Source: an uncultured Flavobacteriales bacterium (lineage in GTDB: Bacteria > Bacteroidota > Bacteroidia > Flavobacteriales > JBLHRE01). From it: a DNA stretch of 64,000 bases. Where the stretch lies: the NCBI GenBank assembly GCA_937139155.1, contig CAKZPI010000034.1:124001-188000 (forward strand), in the 5' to 3' direction. Shown here piece by piece: positions 34,239-42,587 of the stretch. How positions within the stretch are numbered: position 1 is the stretch's first letter; every line of letters begins with the position of its first letter. Position numbers and translations under genes: made by a program. The notes beneath the pieces were generated by a model. That model was not told the origin of the DNA and made no database searches. It worked only from the letters and a program-made list of their open reading frames with translations.

Positions 34239-36277
34239 AAAAGCTAGGTATACATCTTTTCGTCTTATTCACCCTTTTTGCATTGCCCAGCCTGAATGCC
34301 CAAGACACCTTGAAGATTCAAGGAACCTATGAGGTTGGAACCGAAGAAATTCTAAATCTGGCCCCGGGTACCATTGTAGTTTTTGAAAAAGGAGCTGTTT
34401 TATTGGTAAAGGGCGGACTGGAAGCCATGGGTACCCCAGAGGCTCCCATTCAATTCATCTCGGCCAAGCCAACTGAACCCGGACAAGGATTGCGCATCGT
34501 TGGAAACCAGAAAAACCATAGTGTAAAAATTCTTCACGCTGAATTCCATGACCTACAATTCATGGCCCAATTCAGCCCCTTCTGGAACCGGAAATCAGTG
34601 CTTATTGAAGAGGCTACGGTTCGTGGTATTGCACATGGAGAATCAATGATTTTCATGGCCAAACCCATTGCCAGTCCTGATCACCCCATCTCCATTCAAC
34701 TCAACCATATTGAATTCTTCAACAATTCCTCGGGCCTTTTGTTTGAAGGAGTAGGCATGGAAAACATCCGGCTGGAAATTCAAGACCTGGCCTTTTTAAA
34801 CAATACCTTCAGCTCAGAATTTACCCGAATGGGATTGATTCACCTAGACCTCACCCAAGGGAAATTCAACCCAAATGGTTTGGTTTTGGACAATATTCTC
34901 TTCCACCCCCTATCGGTTAAAAATGGAAAAGGAATCTCCGTTTCAGGGCCAGCCAAGGAAATAGAGGTGGGAAACCTTTACATGGACGGACTGCATACCG
35001 ATTGGATCTACGATTACCAACTCAATCATTTACTACCCAGGCTCAGCCCAACCAAAATACACCCAGCCAACGATTGGAGCGGAGATGAATTTCTAATCTT
35101 GAACTCTAGGCATACTGATCAAAGCATTTTTATAGAATATCAAGGAAATCCATCCACCCTCACCCTTTTAGACGAAAACAATCTCCCCCTTCTCTATACC
35201 CAAACCGAATTGGGAGAAAACAAGATTCAATTGGATTACCAAGGAGGGCCCGCCATCAACCTTGAATTAAGGAATGGGCGAAGAATTCTTCTCCCTGAAC
35301 AAATCATCACCCTGGTAAAAGAAGAACCCAACAACCCCTATGAAGGTGAGGCCGAAAAAGACCCAACCGATTATATGTTCAACCTAAGCTTCCTACCCTA
35401 TAAGAAATCCAATTTCGTAGGAGATTACGAGGCAGGGATCTGGGCTGGTGGAGCCTGCTATGGGGGTGGCGATATAAAATGGAGGTATGCATATCTCCCT
35501 CCTGATTTGGAATATTCTTTTGGGGCCTTTTTGAACTACCGTTTTTTAAAAAACCTCAGCCTTAGAGGTTCCTATTATTTCTCCAGAATTTCAGCCAGCA
35601 ACCCCTATGCTGCCTTGCCGCTTTCTGGCCACATCCAACCTCAAACATTAGATCAGAATGGTGAACTCTTTTACCCTTTCGGGGATTCACCATACTTTCT
35701 TAGTTCAAATTTAAATTTCAGAACCACCATCCACTCGGTGGAAGCCTCTGCCATGTGGGTTCCAAAAGCCTTGCAATACAAGGTATTCGGACATAAGGTT
35801 GAGCCTTCCCTGGGTGTAGGTATTGGACTTATGCATTTCACACCCTACCGAATCAAGTATATTGACTCGGTAAATTTTGAAAAAATCAACCTAAGAGACC
35901 TGGGTACGGAAGGGCAGTTATTCCTTCCTGGTTCAAAGAAATACAGCCAATTGGCCGGACACTTAGACCTGAATTTCGAGCTTGCCTGGATTTTTGGAAA
36001 CTGGAAAATTCGAGGGGAAGGTAAAGTGGTTTTCGCCACCACCGATTACCTGGATGATTTCGGGAAAGGCATCTGGTACGGAGGAGATTACGACCGCTTT
36101 ATTCAAAAGGCAGTAGAAGCGACCGAGTACTCAGAAAAGGATATAAGGAGGTTTAATGCTTTTAGGCAAGAAATAGCAAGAAACAGCCCAAGATCCATCA
36201 ACCGCTTTGGCGACTGGTATTACCAATGGCATCTTGGAGTTTCCTACAATTTAGGACCGCAGCTCTTCAAAAAATAA
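34235..36277 (+). CDS. Secreted beta-helix protein with C-terminal outer-membrane barrel
   Basis: The 680-residue protein has a signal peptide (MKKLGIHLFVLFTLFALPSLNAQ). The first part (about 25-370) has beta-helix character (VVFEKGAVLLVKGGLEAMGT, then repeated short strands and turns). The second part (about 385-680) resembles a Bacteroidota outer-membrane barrel of the DUF6089-like kind: YEAGIWAGGACYGGGD, SFGAFLNYRFLKNLSLRGSY and a final strand HLGVSYNLGPQLF. It overlaps GldM-like paralogue 2 by 4 nt, so it is likely the outer-membrane end of the same machine. The family assignment of each half is by appearance only. Confidence 0.7.
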   Translation: MKKLGIHLFVLFTLFALPSLNAQDTLKIQGTYEVGTEEILNLAPGTIVVFEKGAVLLVKGGLEAMGTPEAPIQFISAKPTEPGQGLRIVGNQKNHSVKILHAEFHDLQFMAQFSPFWNRKSVLIEEATVRGIAHGESMIFMAKPIASPDHPISIQLNHIEFFNNSSGLLFEGVGMENIRLEIQDLAFLNNTFSSEFTRMGLIHLDLTQGKFNPNGLVLDNILFHPLSVKNGKGISVSGPAKEIEVGNLYMDGLHTDWIYDYQLNHLLPRLSPTKIHPANDWSGDEFLILNSRHTDQSIFIEYQGNPSTLTLLDENNLPLLYTQTELGENKIQLDYQGGPAINLELRNGRRILLPEQIITLVKEEPNNPYEGEAEKDPTDYMFNLSFLPYKKSNFVGDYEAGIWAGGACYGGGDIKWRYAYLPPDLEYSFGAFLNYRFLKNLSLRGSYYFSRISASNPYAALPLSGHIQPQTLDQNGELFYPFGDSPYFLSSNLNFRTTIHSVEASAMWVPKALQYKVFGHKVEPSLGVGIGLMHFTPYRIKYIDSVNFEKINLRDLGTEGQLFLPGSKKYSQLAGHLDLNFELAWIFGNWKIRGEGKVVFATTDYLDDFGKGIWYGGDYDRFIQKAVEATEYSEKDIRRFNAFRQEIARNSPRSINRFGDWYYQWHLGVSYNLGPQLFKK

Positions 36278-36337
36278 GAAAGAGTACATAGAACTGCTGC
36301 CACGTTCCAAAGAATCGTATTTTTACGGCCATAGCCT

Positions 36338-38260
36338 ATGATTCGAAAATTACTGCAGTATTATTCCAACAAATTCATCTCCAGATGGTTTGTTCTTTTG
36401 GTAGACCTAAGCTTGGTAGGCTCAGCCCTCCTTCTGGCCTACCTATTGCGGTTTCATATTCGCTTTGAGGGTTCTCAATTCTCAAACATCCTTGAGAATT
36501 TACCCATGGTCTCCATTGCCTATTTTTTCGGATTCTTGATTTCTAAGTCTTATGTAGGTGTAATCCGGCATACCTCCGTACAAGATACCTTTCGGCTCTT
36601 CTTCGGAGCAAGCCTTGGGGCCTCAATTACCATTGTACTTACCCTTCTATTCCGAAATCAGTCCTCGGTAGACTATTCCGGTTTGCCCCATTCCATCACC
36701 CTCATCCACTACCTCCTGTCCATGTTCCTACTCCTGGGTACCCGCTTCGCCGGTAAGGCCCTTTACATCACCCTAAAACAGGAACTTTTAGGAAAGGACG
36801 AAAAGAAAAAAGACAGCATTAAGGTGATGATTTACGGGGCCGGAGACAGTGGACAGGTGACCCGATCGTCCTTAGAATCAGAAGCCGGTAGGAATGTGAA
36901 AATGGTGGGTTTCATCGATGACAACCCCAGTCTTCACGGAAAAAGAATCAATGGGGTTCAGGTCTACTCCAAAGAGCAAGCCTTTGATCATTTCTTTCAG
37001 AATCAAAAGGTAGATGAGGTCATCATTTCCATTCAAAACATATCCGTTGGAAGGAAACAAAGATTGGTCAATGAATGTTTGAATTTCAACATCCGGGTCA
37101 AAAATGTTCCCCCGGTTGAAACTTGGATCAATGGAGAGCTTTCGGCTAAGCAAATCCGGGATGTGCAAATTGAAGAGCTTCTTGGCCGGGAAGTAATCCT
37201 CCTGGAAAAAGAAAACATCATCAAGGAAATCACGGGTTCTACCATCATGGTAACCGGAGCCGCGGGGTCCATTGGATCCGAGATAGTGCGGCAGGTATTT
37301 GCCTTCAAGCCCAAGGTTTTGATCATGGTAGACCAGGCTGAATCTGCCCTTTACGAGGTTCAACAAGAATTGAGTAGGCTGGAAGACCAAGGTACAACCG
37401 TAATCCCCTTCATTGCCGATGTAAGGAGGAAGAAAAGAATTCGACAGGCCTTCAAAACCTATAAGCCTTCCATGGTTTACCATGCCGCAGCTTATAAGCA
37501 TGTACCCCTCATGGAGGCCAACCCCATTGAGGCCATTCAGGTAAACATCATGGGCACCCGAAACCTGGCCAACCTATCCGTTGAATTTGGGGTGAATAAA
37601 TTTGTCATGATTTCTACCGATAAGGCTGTGAACCCAACCAATGTTATGGGGGCCACCAAGCGAGCGGCGGAAATGTATTGCCGGGTCATGAACCAAAAAC
37701 AAGAGCATACCAGGTTCATCACCACAAGGTTCGGAAATGTACTGGGCTCCAACGGCTCGGTGATTCCCTTGTTCAAAAAACAAATTGCCGAGGGCGGACC
37801 CGTATTGGTTACCCACCCTGAAATCACCCGTTTTTTCATGACCATCTCCGAGGCTTGTTCTTTGGTTTTGGAAGCCGGAGCCATGGGAAATGGAGGAGAA
37901 GTATTCATTTTCGACATGGGTGAATCTGTGAAGATCATTGATTTGGCCAGGAAAATGATCAAACTATCCGGATTAGAGCCTGGAGTTGATATGGAAATAC
38001 AATTCTCAGGTTTGAGACCCGGAGAAAAGTTATACGAAGAGCTTCTTGCCAATAAGGAAAATACCCTTCCCACCCATCATAAGAAGATCATGATTGCCAA
38101 AATCGGAGTTCCATCCATCTCACATGTTGAAGACAGCCTTCTAGAAATTGAAACCTGCACCAAAGACCAAGACCCCGTCTGCCTGGTAAGAGCCCTAAAA
38201 ACCATGGTCCCAGAATTCCGCTCCCAAAACTCAGAATTTGAGGTATTGGATAAGAGTTGA
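36338..38260 (+). CDS. Nucleotide-sugar 4,6-dehydratase, WbpM/PglF type
   Basis: Membrane-anchored enzymes of this family convert UDP-GlcNAc to a 4-keto-6-deoxy sugar, the entry to QuiNAc, FucNAc and bacillosamine. The 640-residue length is typical. There are four N-terminal membrane segments (about 15-140), a first Rossmann-like domain (about 160-290, VMIYGAGDSGQ), and the catalytic SDR domain with GxxGxxG (VTGAAGSIGSE, about 304-314). The SDR active site has the altered SMK motif seen in WbpM-type enzymes (STDKAVNPTN region). A conserved RPGEKLYEEL lies near the end. Its stop codon sits in a heptamer repeat. Confidence 0.92.
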   Translation: MIRKLLQYYSNKFISRWFVLLVDLSLVGSALLLAYLLRFHIRFEGSQFSNILENLPMVSIAYFFGFLISKSYVGVIRHTSVQDTFRLFFGASLGASITIVLTLLFRNQSSVDYSGLPHSITLIHYLLSMFLLLGTRFAGKALYITLKQELLGKDEKKKDSIKVMIYGAGDSGQVTRSSLESEAGRNVKMVGFIDDNPSLHGKRINGVQVYSKEQAFDHFFQNQKVDEVIISIQNISVGRKQRLVNECLNFNIRVKNVPPVETWINGELSAKQIRDVQIEELLGREVILLEKENIIKEITGSTIMVTGAAGSIGSEIVRQVFAFKPKVLIMVDQAESALYEVQQELSRLEDQGTTVIPFIADVRRKKRIRQAFKTYKPSMVYHAAAYKHVPLMEANPIEAIQVNIMGTRNLANLSVEFGVNKFVMISTDKAVNPTNVMGATKRAAEMYCRVMNQKQEHTRFITTRFGNVLGSNGSVIPLFKKQIAEGGPVLVTHPEITRFFMTISEACSLVLEAGAMGNGGEVFIFDMGESVKIIDLARKMIKLSGLEPGVDMEIQFSGLRPGEKLYEELLANKENTLPTHHKKIMIAKIGVPSISHVEDSLLEIETCTKDQDPVCLVRALKTMVPEFRSQNSEFEVLDKS

Positions 38261-38347
38261 GAGTTGATAGAATCGCTTAGTCGTTTAGAAGCTAAAACTC
38301 TCAATTTCAACGCAATCCAGTGACTAGTCACTAGTCACCAGTCACTC
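38254..38347. repeat. Second copy of the heptamer mosaic, between dehydratase and PIG-L genes
   Basis: Two GAGTTGA heptamers (38254-38267) run into GATAG, then CGCTTAG/CGTTTAG, CTCTCAATTTCAA and a GTGACTAGTCACTAGTCACCAGTCACT stretch (38320-38346). These are the same repeat words as at 19.4-20.4 kb. The TGA stop of the dehydratase gene (38258-38260) is part of the first heptamer. Confidence 0.8.
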
Positions 38348-38389
38348 CCTTGTGCATTTCATAGAATAATCACATCTTGCCCAGGCATT

Positions 38390-39028
38390 ATGAAAGCATA
38401 TCCTAAACAAATACTAGCCCTCGGGCCGCATACCGACGATATTGAATTGGGTTGCGGAGGAAGCATTTCCAAATTTTTAAACGATGGGGCATCGGTGGAT
38501 TATTTGATTTTCTCTACCTGTGAAGAGTCTGTACCTCAAGAGTTTCCAAAGGATGTTCTGGATAAAGAAGCCCGGGAAGCCGCTGGCTTGATGGGAATTC
38601 CTTCTGAGAACCTTCGGATTGAAAATTTTCCCGTGCGAAATTTTCCGGCCCATCGACAGAATATTCTTGAAATCTTGGTTTCTCAAGGAAGAAAAAAAAA
38701 GTACGATTTAATCCTTCTCCCCGCCTCTTTTGACATCCACCAAGACCATGAGGTGATTCATAAAGAAGGAGTACGGGCATTCAAGCATTCCAGCATTTGG
38801 GGATATGAACTGGCTTGGAATACCCCTCGCTTTGAAGCCGAACTTTTCGTCAAGCTTGAAAATTCGCATTTCCAAGCCAAAATTAAGGCCCTTACAGCCT
38901 TTAAATCTCAAGGATTTCGCCCATATTTGTCGGAAGATTTTCATAAAAACCATTTAAGCTTTCGAGGACTACAAGCCGGACATTTTATGGCCGAAGCCTT
39001 TGAACTTATCCAACAAAAAATTGATTAA
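38390..39028 (+). CDS. PIG-L family sugar deacetylase
   Basis: PIG-L enzymes remove an N-acetyl group from GlcNAc-type sugars with a divalent metal. The 212-residue protein has the metal-binding GPHTDDIELGCGG (variant of PHPDDxE, about 13-25) and the second motif DIHQDHEVIH (about 119-128). The stop overlaps nothing but is adjacent to the next gene's ATG, so the two are cotranscribed. Position between a WbpM-like dehydratase and a WbpB-like oxidase points to a surface-glycan sugar as the substrate. Confidence 0.9.
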   Translation: MKAYPKQILALGPHTDDIELGCGGSISKFLNDGASVDYLIFSTCEESVPQEFPKDVLDKEAREAAGLMGIPSENLRIENFPVRNFPAHRQNILEILVSQGRKKKYDLILLPASFDIHQDHEVIHKEGVRAFKHSSIWGYELAWNTPRFEAELFVKLENSHFQAKIKALTAFKSQGFRPYLSEDFHKNHLSFRGLQAGHFMAEAFELIQQKID

Positions 39029-39928
<900 letters not shown>

Positions 39929-39965
39929 AATAGAACAACAATACTCTCTTACCTAATAATTTTAT

Positions 39966-39973
39966 TATCTTTG
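39966..39973 (+). promoter_or_regulatory. Putative -7 element for the lasso-like peptide gene
   Basis: TATCTTTG matches TAnnTTTG and ends 26 nt before the ATG at 40000. The region between the oxidoreductase stop (39928) and this site is AT-rich; no clear -33 TTTG is seen. Confidence 0.5.
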
Positions 39974-39999
39974 CAATTATTGTTTAAAACTATATCAAT

Positions 40000-40098
40000 A
40001 TGAATTCATACACAAAACCTCGTTTAGTAAACCAAGGAAGTATAACCCTTACAGCTATTGGAGGTGGTGAGACTGCTGATGGGCTTGGCGCTAGCTAA
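40000..40098 (+). CDS. Lasso-peptide-like RiPP precursor, 32 aa
   Basis: This small gene has ATG at 40000 and TAA at 40096-40098. The N-terminal half, MNSYTKPRLVNQGSITLTA, carries the leader pattern YxxPxLxxxGxxxxxT recognised by lasso B1 proteins: Tyr4, Pro7, Leu9, Gly13 and Thr18. Thr18 stands where the conserved leader Thr at position -2 is expected. The following 13 residues, IGGGETADGLGAS, then have Asp at core position 8, the right place for an N-terminal macrolactam ring (7-9). If cleavage were two residues earlier, Glu24 would be at position 7. The next gene is an asparagine-synthase-like cyclase 33 nt downstream. The tail after the ring would be only five residues, short for a lasso peptide. 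Confidence 0.75.
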   Translation: MNSYTKPRLVNQGSITLTAIGGGETADGLGAS

Positions 40099-40130
40099 AG
40101 AATTGTAACCAATGCCTGTTTTTACATTGA

Positions 40131-41333
40131 ATGCAACATGAAATTCAATACTTGGCATCCCCTTTTATTCTCAAAACAAAAGCTGATGTAAGCCATACTA
40201 CCTCAACGGAATACGACAAAAGTTCGTTAGGTGAGAGTTTAGTTTCAATACTTAGACAAGTAATTAAAGAGAACGCTCAAGAGCCGATAGGGTTGACCTT
40301 GAGTGGAGGGCTTGATAGTGGATCTATATATACCACATGCAAGGATTTAAACTTTAAAGTCAAAACGTTCACCCATGTCCCGAAGTATCGACCAGATCAA
40401 ACGTTAACTTTAGACAGAATTGGTGATGAGCGGGAGTTAATTAAGTCTTATAAGCTAAATGACCATTTAGCTTTTTTTTTGGACTCTAGGGATTCCCACC
40501 CCCTTGATGCAATTGACTTTTTTGTTGAGAAAAAAATCCTGCCTGTCCACGGGATGAGCAATATGCACTGGATGCTTGATGTTTATAAAAAAGCTCAAGA
40601 AGAAAAAATCAAAACTTTACTGGTAGGACAAGTGGGAAACTTCACCGTTTCTTGGCAAGGAATTACACCAGACCCTAAGGGCCGAATTAAGGCCATCTAC
40701 AACCACCTTCTTTTTAATTATATCGCAAAAAAGAAATTTCTTGACGTTTCCTTTCTCGATAAAAACAAAATTAATCTTGCCCAGCTTGAGACCGTAAATG
40801 GACTTAATCTTGTAAACCCTTTTTCAAAACGGCTATTAGTTCAATATCGGCGTAATCATCTGAATTTGATGAGGGCCATAACCCAAACCCATTACCGACA
40901 AATTGAACGCATATTTGGTTTCAAAATTTTTGATCCAACTGCCAGTCAAGAAATAATTAAATTTTGCCTTAGTGTAAATAACTCTCAATACCACAATGGA
41001 TTAGAGAATAAACTTCTCTTCAAAAACGCATTTTCAGGGAAAATACCAGATTCCATCCTTGCCAACACTAAAAAAGGGCTTCAATCCGCTGACCTGAATT
41101 TTTTAATTCAAGAAAGAGCAGAGGAAACATTTGATGTTCTAGAGGATTTGAAAAGAGACTCCTTATTAAAAAACATTATTGACTGGCCAAGTATTTTCCA
41201 GTTTGTGAAATCTTGTGAAAAAGGGGACTGGGAAAGGTTTAGCTATAGTAAAGCAAACTCGCTTTTTAAAACTATTGCCATCGGAAAGTATACTAGAAAG
41301 CACGGACAAATACAGAAATCTGATATTATCTAA
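40131..41333 (+). CDS. Asparagine-synthase-like lasso cyclase, amidotransferase half missing
   Basis: Lasso cyclases (C proteins) adenylate the core Asp/Glu and close the macrolactam. This 400-residue protein has only the synthetase domain. The pyrophosphate loop is SGGLDS (58-63). The later loop is GQVGNFTVSWQG (166-177), which resembles the GNxTxSxxG form I associate with lasso-type asparagine-synthase proteins, not the GQGGDE of AsnB. The N-terminal glutamine amidotransferase-like domain (about 200 residues) of normal family members is absent. A stop codon (TGA, 40128-40130) lies directly before the ATG, so no in-frame extension exists. A 10-codon open frame at 40111 (MPVFTLNAT, then stop) could be a remnant of a lost N-terminus. 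Confidence 0.75.
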   Translation: MQHEIQYLASPFILKTKADVSHTTSTEYDKSSLGESLVSILRQVIKENAQEPIGLTLSGGLDSGSIYTTCKDLNFKVKTFTHVPKYRPDQTLTLDRIGDERELIKSYKLNDHLAFFLDSRDSHPLDAIDFFVEKKILPVHGMSNMHWMLDVYKKAQEEKIKTLLVGQVGNFTVSWQGITPDPKGRIKAIYNHLLFNYIAKKKFLDVSFLDKNKINLAQLETVNGLNLVNPFSKRLLVQYRRNHLNLMRAITQTHYRQIERIFGFKIFDPTASQEIIKFCLSVNNSQYHNGLENKLLFKNAFSGKIPDSILANTKKGLQSADLNFLIQERAEETFDVLEDLKRDSLLKNIIDWPSIFQFVKSCEKGDWERFSYSKANSLFKTIAIGKYTRKHGQIQKSDII

Positions 41334-41383
41334 ATGTATCCGTTTAATGCTCTAAAATCACACCTTAAATAGGCAAAAAAAGT

Positions 41384-42418
41384 ATGAGGCAACCTAAACC
41401 AAGAATTAAAACGATTCTGTCAGACGCACTGCCTACTCAAGCTTTAATAGAGCGAAATAAATTTCTCTTTCAATATCAGGATTTCCTTGGCAACCAACTG
41501 AATCAAGGGGCTCAAGAAAGGAGTAAAACTGAACGGGCACTTAATGGTTTAGAAAGGGTGAAGCTTGACCTATTAAAAGGCTTGGCACAGGCCAAGTCCT
41601 TGCACTTAAAGTTTCAAGCTTCCAAAATCCCAATTGCCTTTCTCAAAGGGCCTGTTCTTTCCAAAGAACTGTATGGGAATTGGACCAGTAGACAATTTTT
41701 GGACCTTGACATACTACTCATTCATCCTAGGCAAATTAGATCAGCTCATGAAGCCCTAGTTGATCTGGGGTATTCTTGTATTCATGATGCCTACCCCGAC
41801 AATTTACCTCTATTCACAAAAGTAGATAACCACCTTGTTTATACGCACCCTAAACACCCTTTTCCGATAGAGGTCCATACCCAGCTAAGTAAGCCACGCC
41901 TTTTCCATTTTAAAGCACATTCAAATAAAAAATTATTTGTTCATCAAGCCTACTTAGCTAGCCCATTCGGGGAAATTCCTGAAATCAAAAAATCGGTTTT
42001 AGGGAATTATCTTTTGGCACATGGCCATCAACATTATTGGAGTAGCCTACATTGGTTGTACGATGCTTTTAGGTTTTTTAGTTTAAATCCACTCCCTACC
42101 AATCCGAAATACAAGAGGTCCGTCCAGGTGTTTAATGATTTAAGCACCCATTATTTTATAGTAGGGCAAGGTTCCTCAGAATTACTAGAACATCACGAGC
42201 AGGCAATACTACATGGATTAAAAAGCCTAAGAAAAGCTGAAAGAAAAGTTCTATGGAGGCGGTTTTACACAAGACGGGAAAGGATATCCACTCAACTGAA
42301 TAAGTTTTTATATCCTCAGATACCTACAGCCCTACGCTTTCCTAAGGCGAAATTTTGGCAATTGATGATCATCCAACCCATAATCTCAATAATTGAGGTC
42401 TGGGCAAGAAAAAAATAG
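41384..42418 (+). CDS. Nucleotidyltransferase family protein (NTP_transf_5 type)
   Basis: The 344-residue protein has the family signature FLKGP (86-90) and, 12 residues later, RQFLDLDILL (103-112), the GxxxD-x-D-type metal-binding strand of the PF14907-like nucleotidyltransferases. Such proteins are frequent in lasso and related peptide clusters and in polysaccharide loci, with no settled role in either. It lies 50 nt after the cyclase and ends 25 nt before the tRNA gene on the opposite strand. Its location makes peptide tailoring the likelier job, but glycan work cannot be excluded. Confidence 0.8.
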   Translation: MRQPKPRIKTILSDALPTQALIERNKFLFQYQDFLGNQLNQGAQERSKTERALNGLERVKLDLLKGLAQAKSLHLKFQASKIPIAFLKGPVLSKELYGNWTSRQFLDLDILLIHPRQIRSAHEALVDLGYSCIHDAYPDNLPLFTKVDNHLVYTHPKHPFPIEVHTQLSKPRLFHFKAHSNKKLFVHQAYLASPFGEIPEIKKSVLGNYLLAHGHQHYWSSLHWLYDAFRFFSLNPLPTNPKYKRSVQVFNDLSTHYFIVGQGSSELLEHHEQAILHGLKSLRKAERKVLWRRFYTRRERISTQLNKFLYPQIPTALRFPKAKFWQLMIIQPIISIIEVWARKK

Positions 42419-42443
42419 ACTGGAAGAATTAGGGATAAAATAG

Positions 42444-42514
42444 AGCGAGAGGCTGGAATCGAACCAACGCCTCACCACTGGAAGTGATGCGCTCTAACAC
42501 TGAGCTACTCTCGC
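42444..42514 (-). tRNA. tRNA-Gly (anticodon TCC)
   Basis: A full 71-nt cloverleaf is readable on the minus strand: acceptor GCGAGAG/CTCTCGC, D arm GCTC-AGTGTTA-GAGC, anticodon arm CATCA-CTTCCAG-TGGTG (anticodon TCC), T arm GTTGG-TTCGATT-CCAGC with the invariant TTCGA, and discriminator U. CCA is not encoded. It lies between the plus-strand peptide cluster and the minus-strand polysaccharide genes. Confidence 0.95.
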
Positions 42515-42587
42515 ATTGGTTGTGCAATTATAAGGAGATTTTTTCTTTTGTAATAAGGATGCTGTTTATTTTTTAAAGGAATTTAAA

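Noticed and set aside
36338..38260. Capsule tyrosine-kinase or CapD ligase
   Set aside because: The N-terminal four-helix anchor plus SDR domain with GAAGSIGSE and RPGEKLYEEL is the WbpM/PglF dehydratase pattern.
40111..40140. Ten-codon open frame before the cyclase as a second precursor peptide
   Set aside because: MPVFTLNAT is too short, has no leader pattern and overlaps the cyclase start; a remnant of the lost cyclase N-terminus is likelier.
40131..41333. Ordinary asparagine synthetase fragment
   Set aside because: The GQGGDE loop of AsnB is replaced by GQVGNFTVSWQG and the gene directly follows a lasso-like precursor; a complete AsnB-like gene exists separately at 46755.
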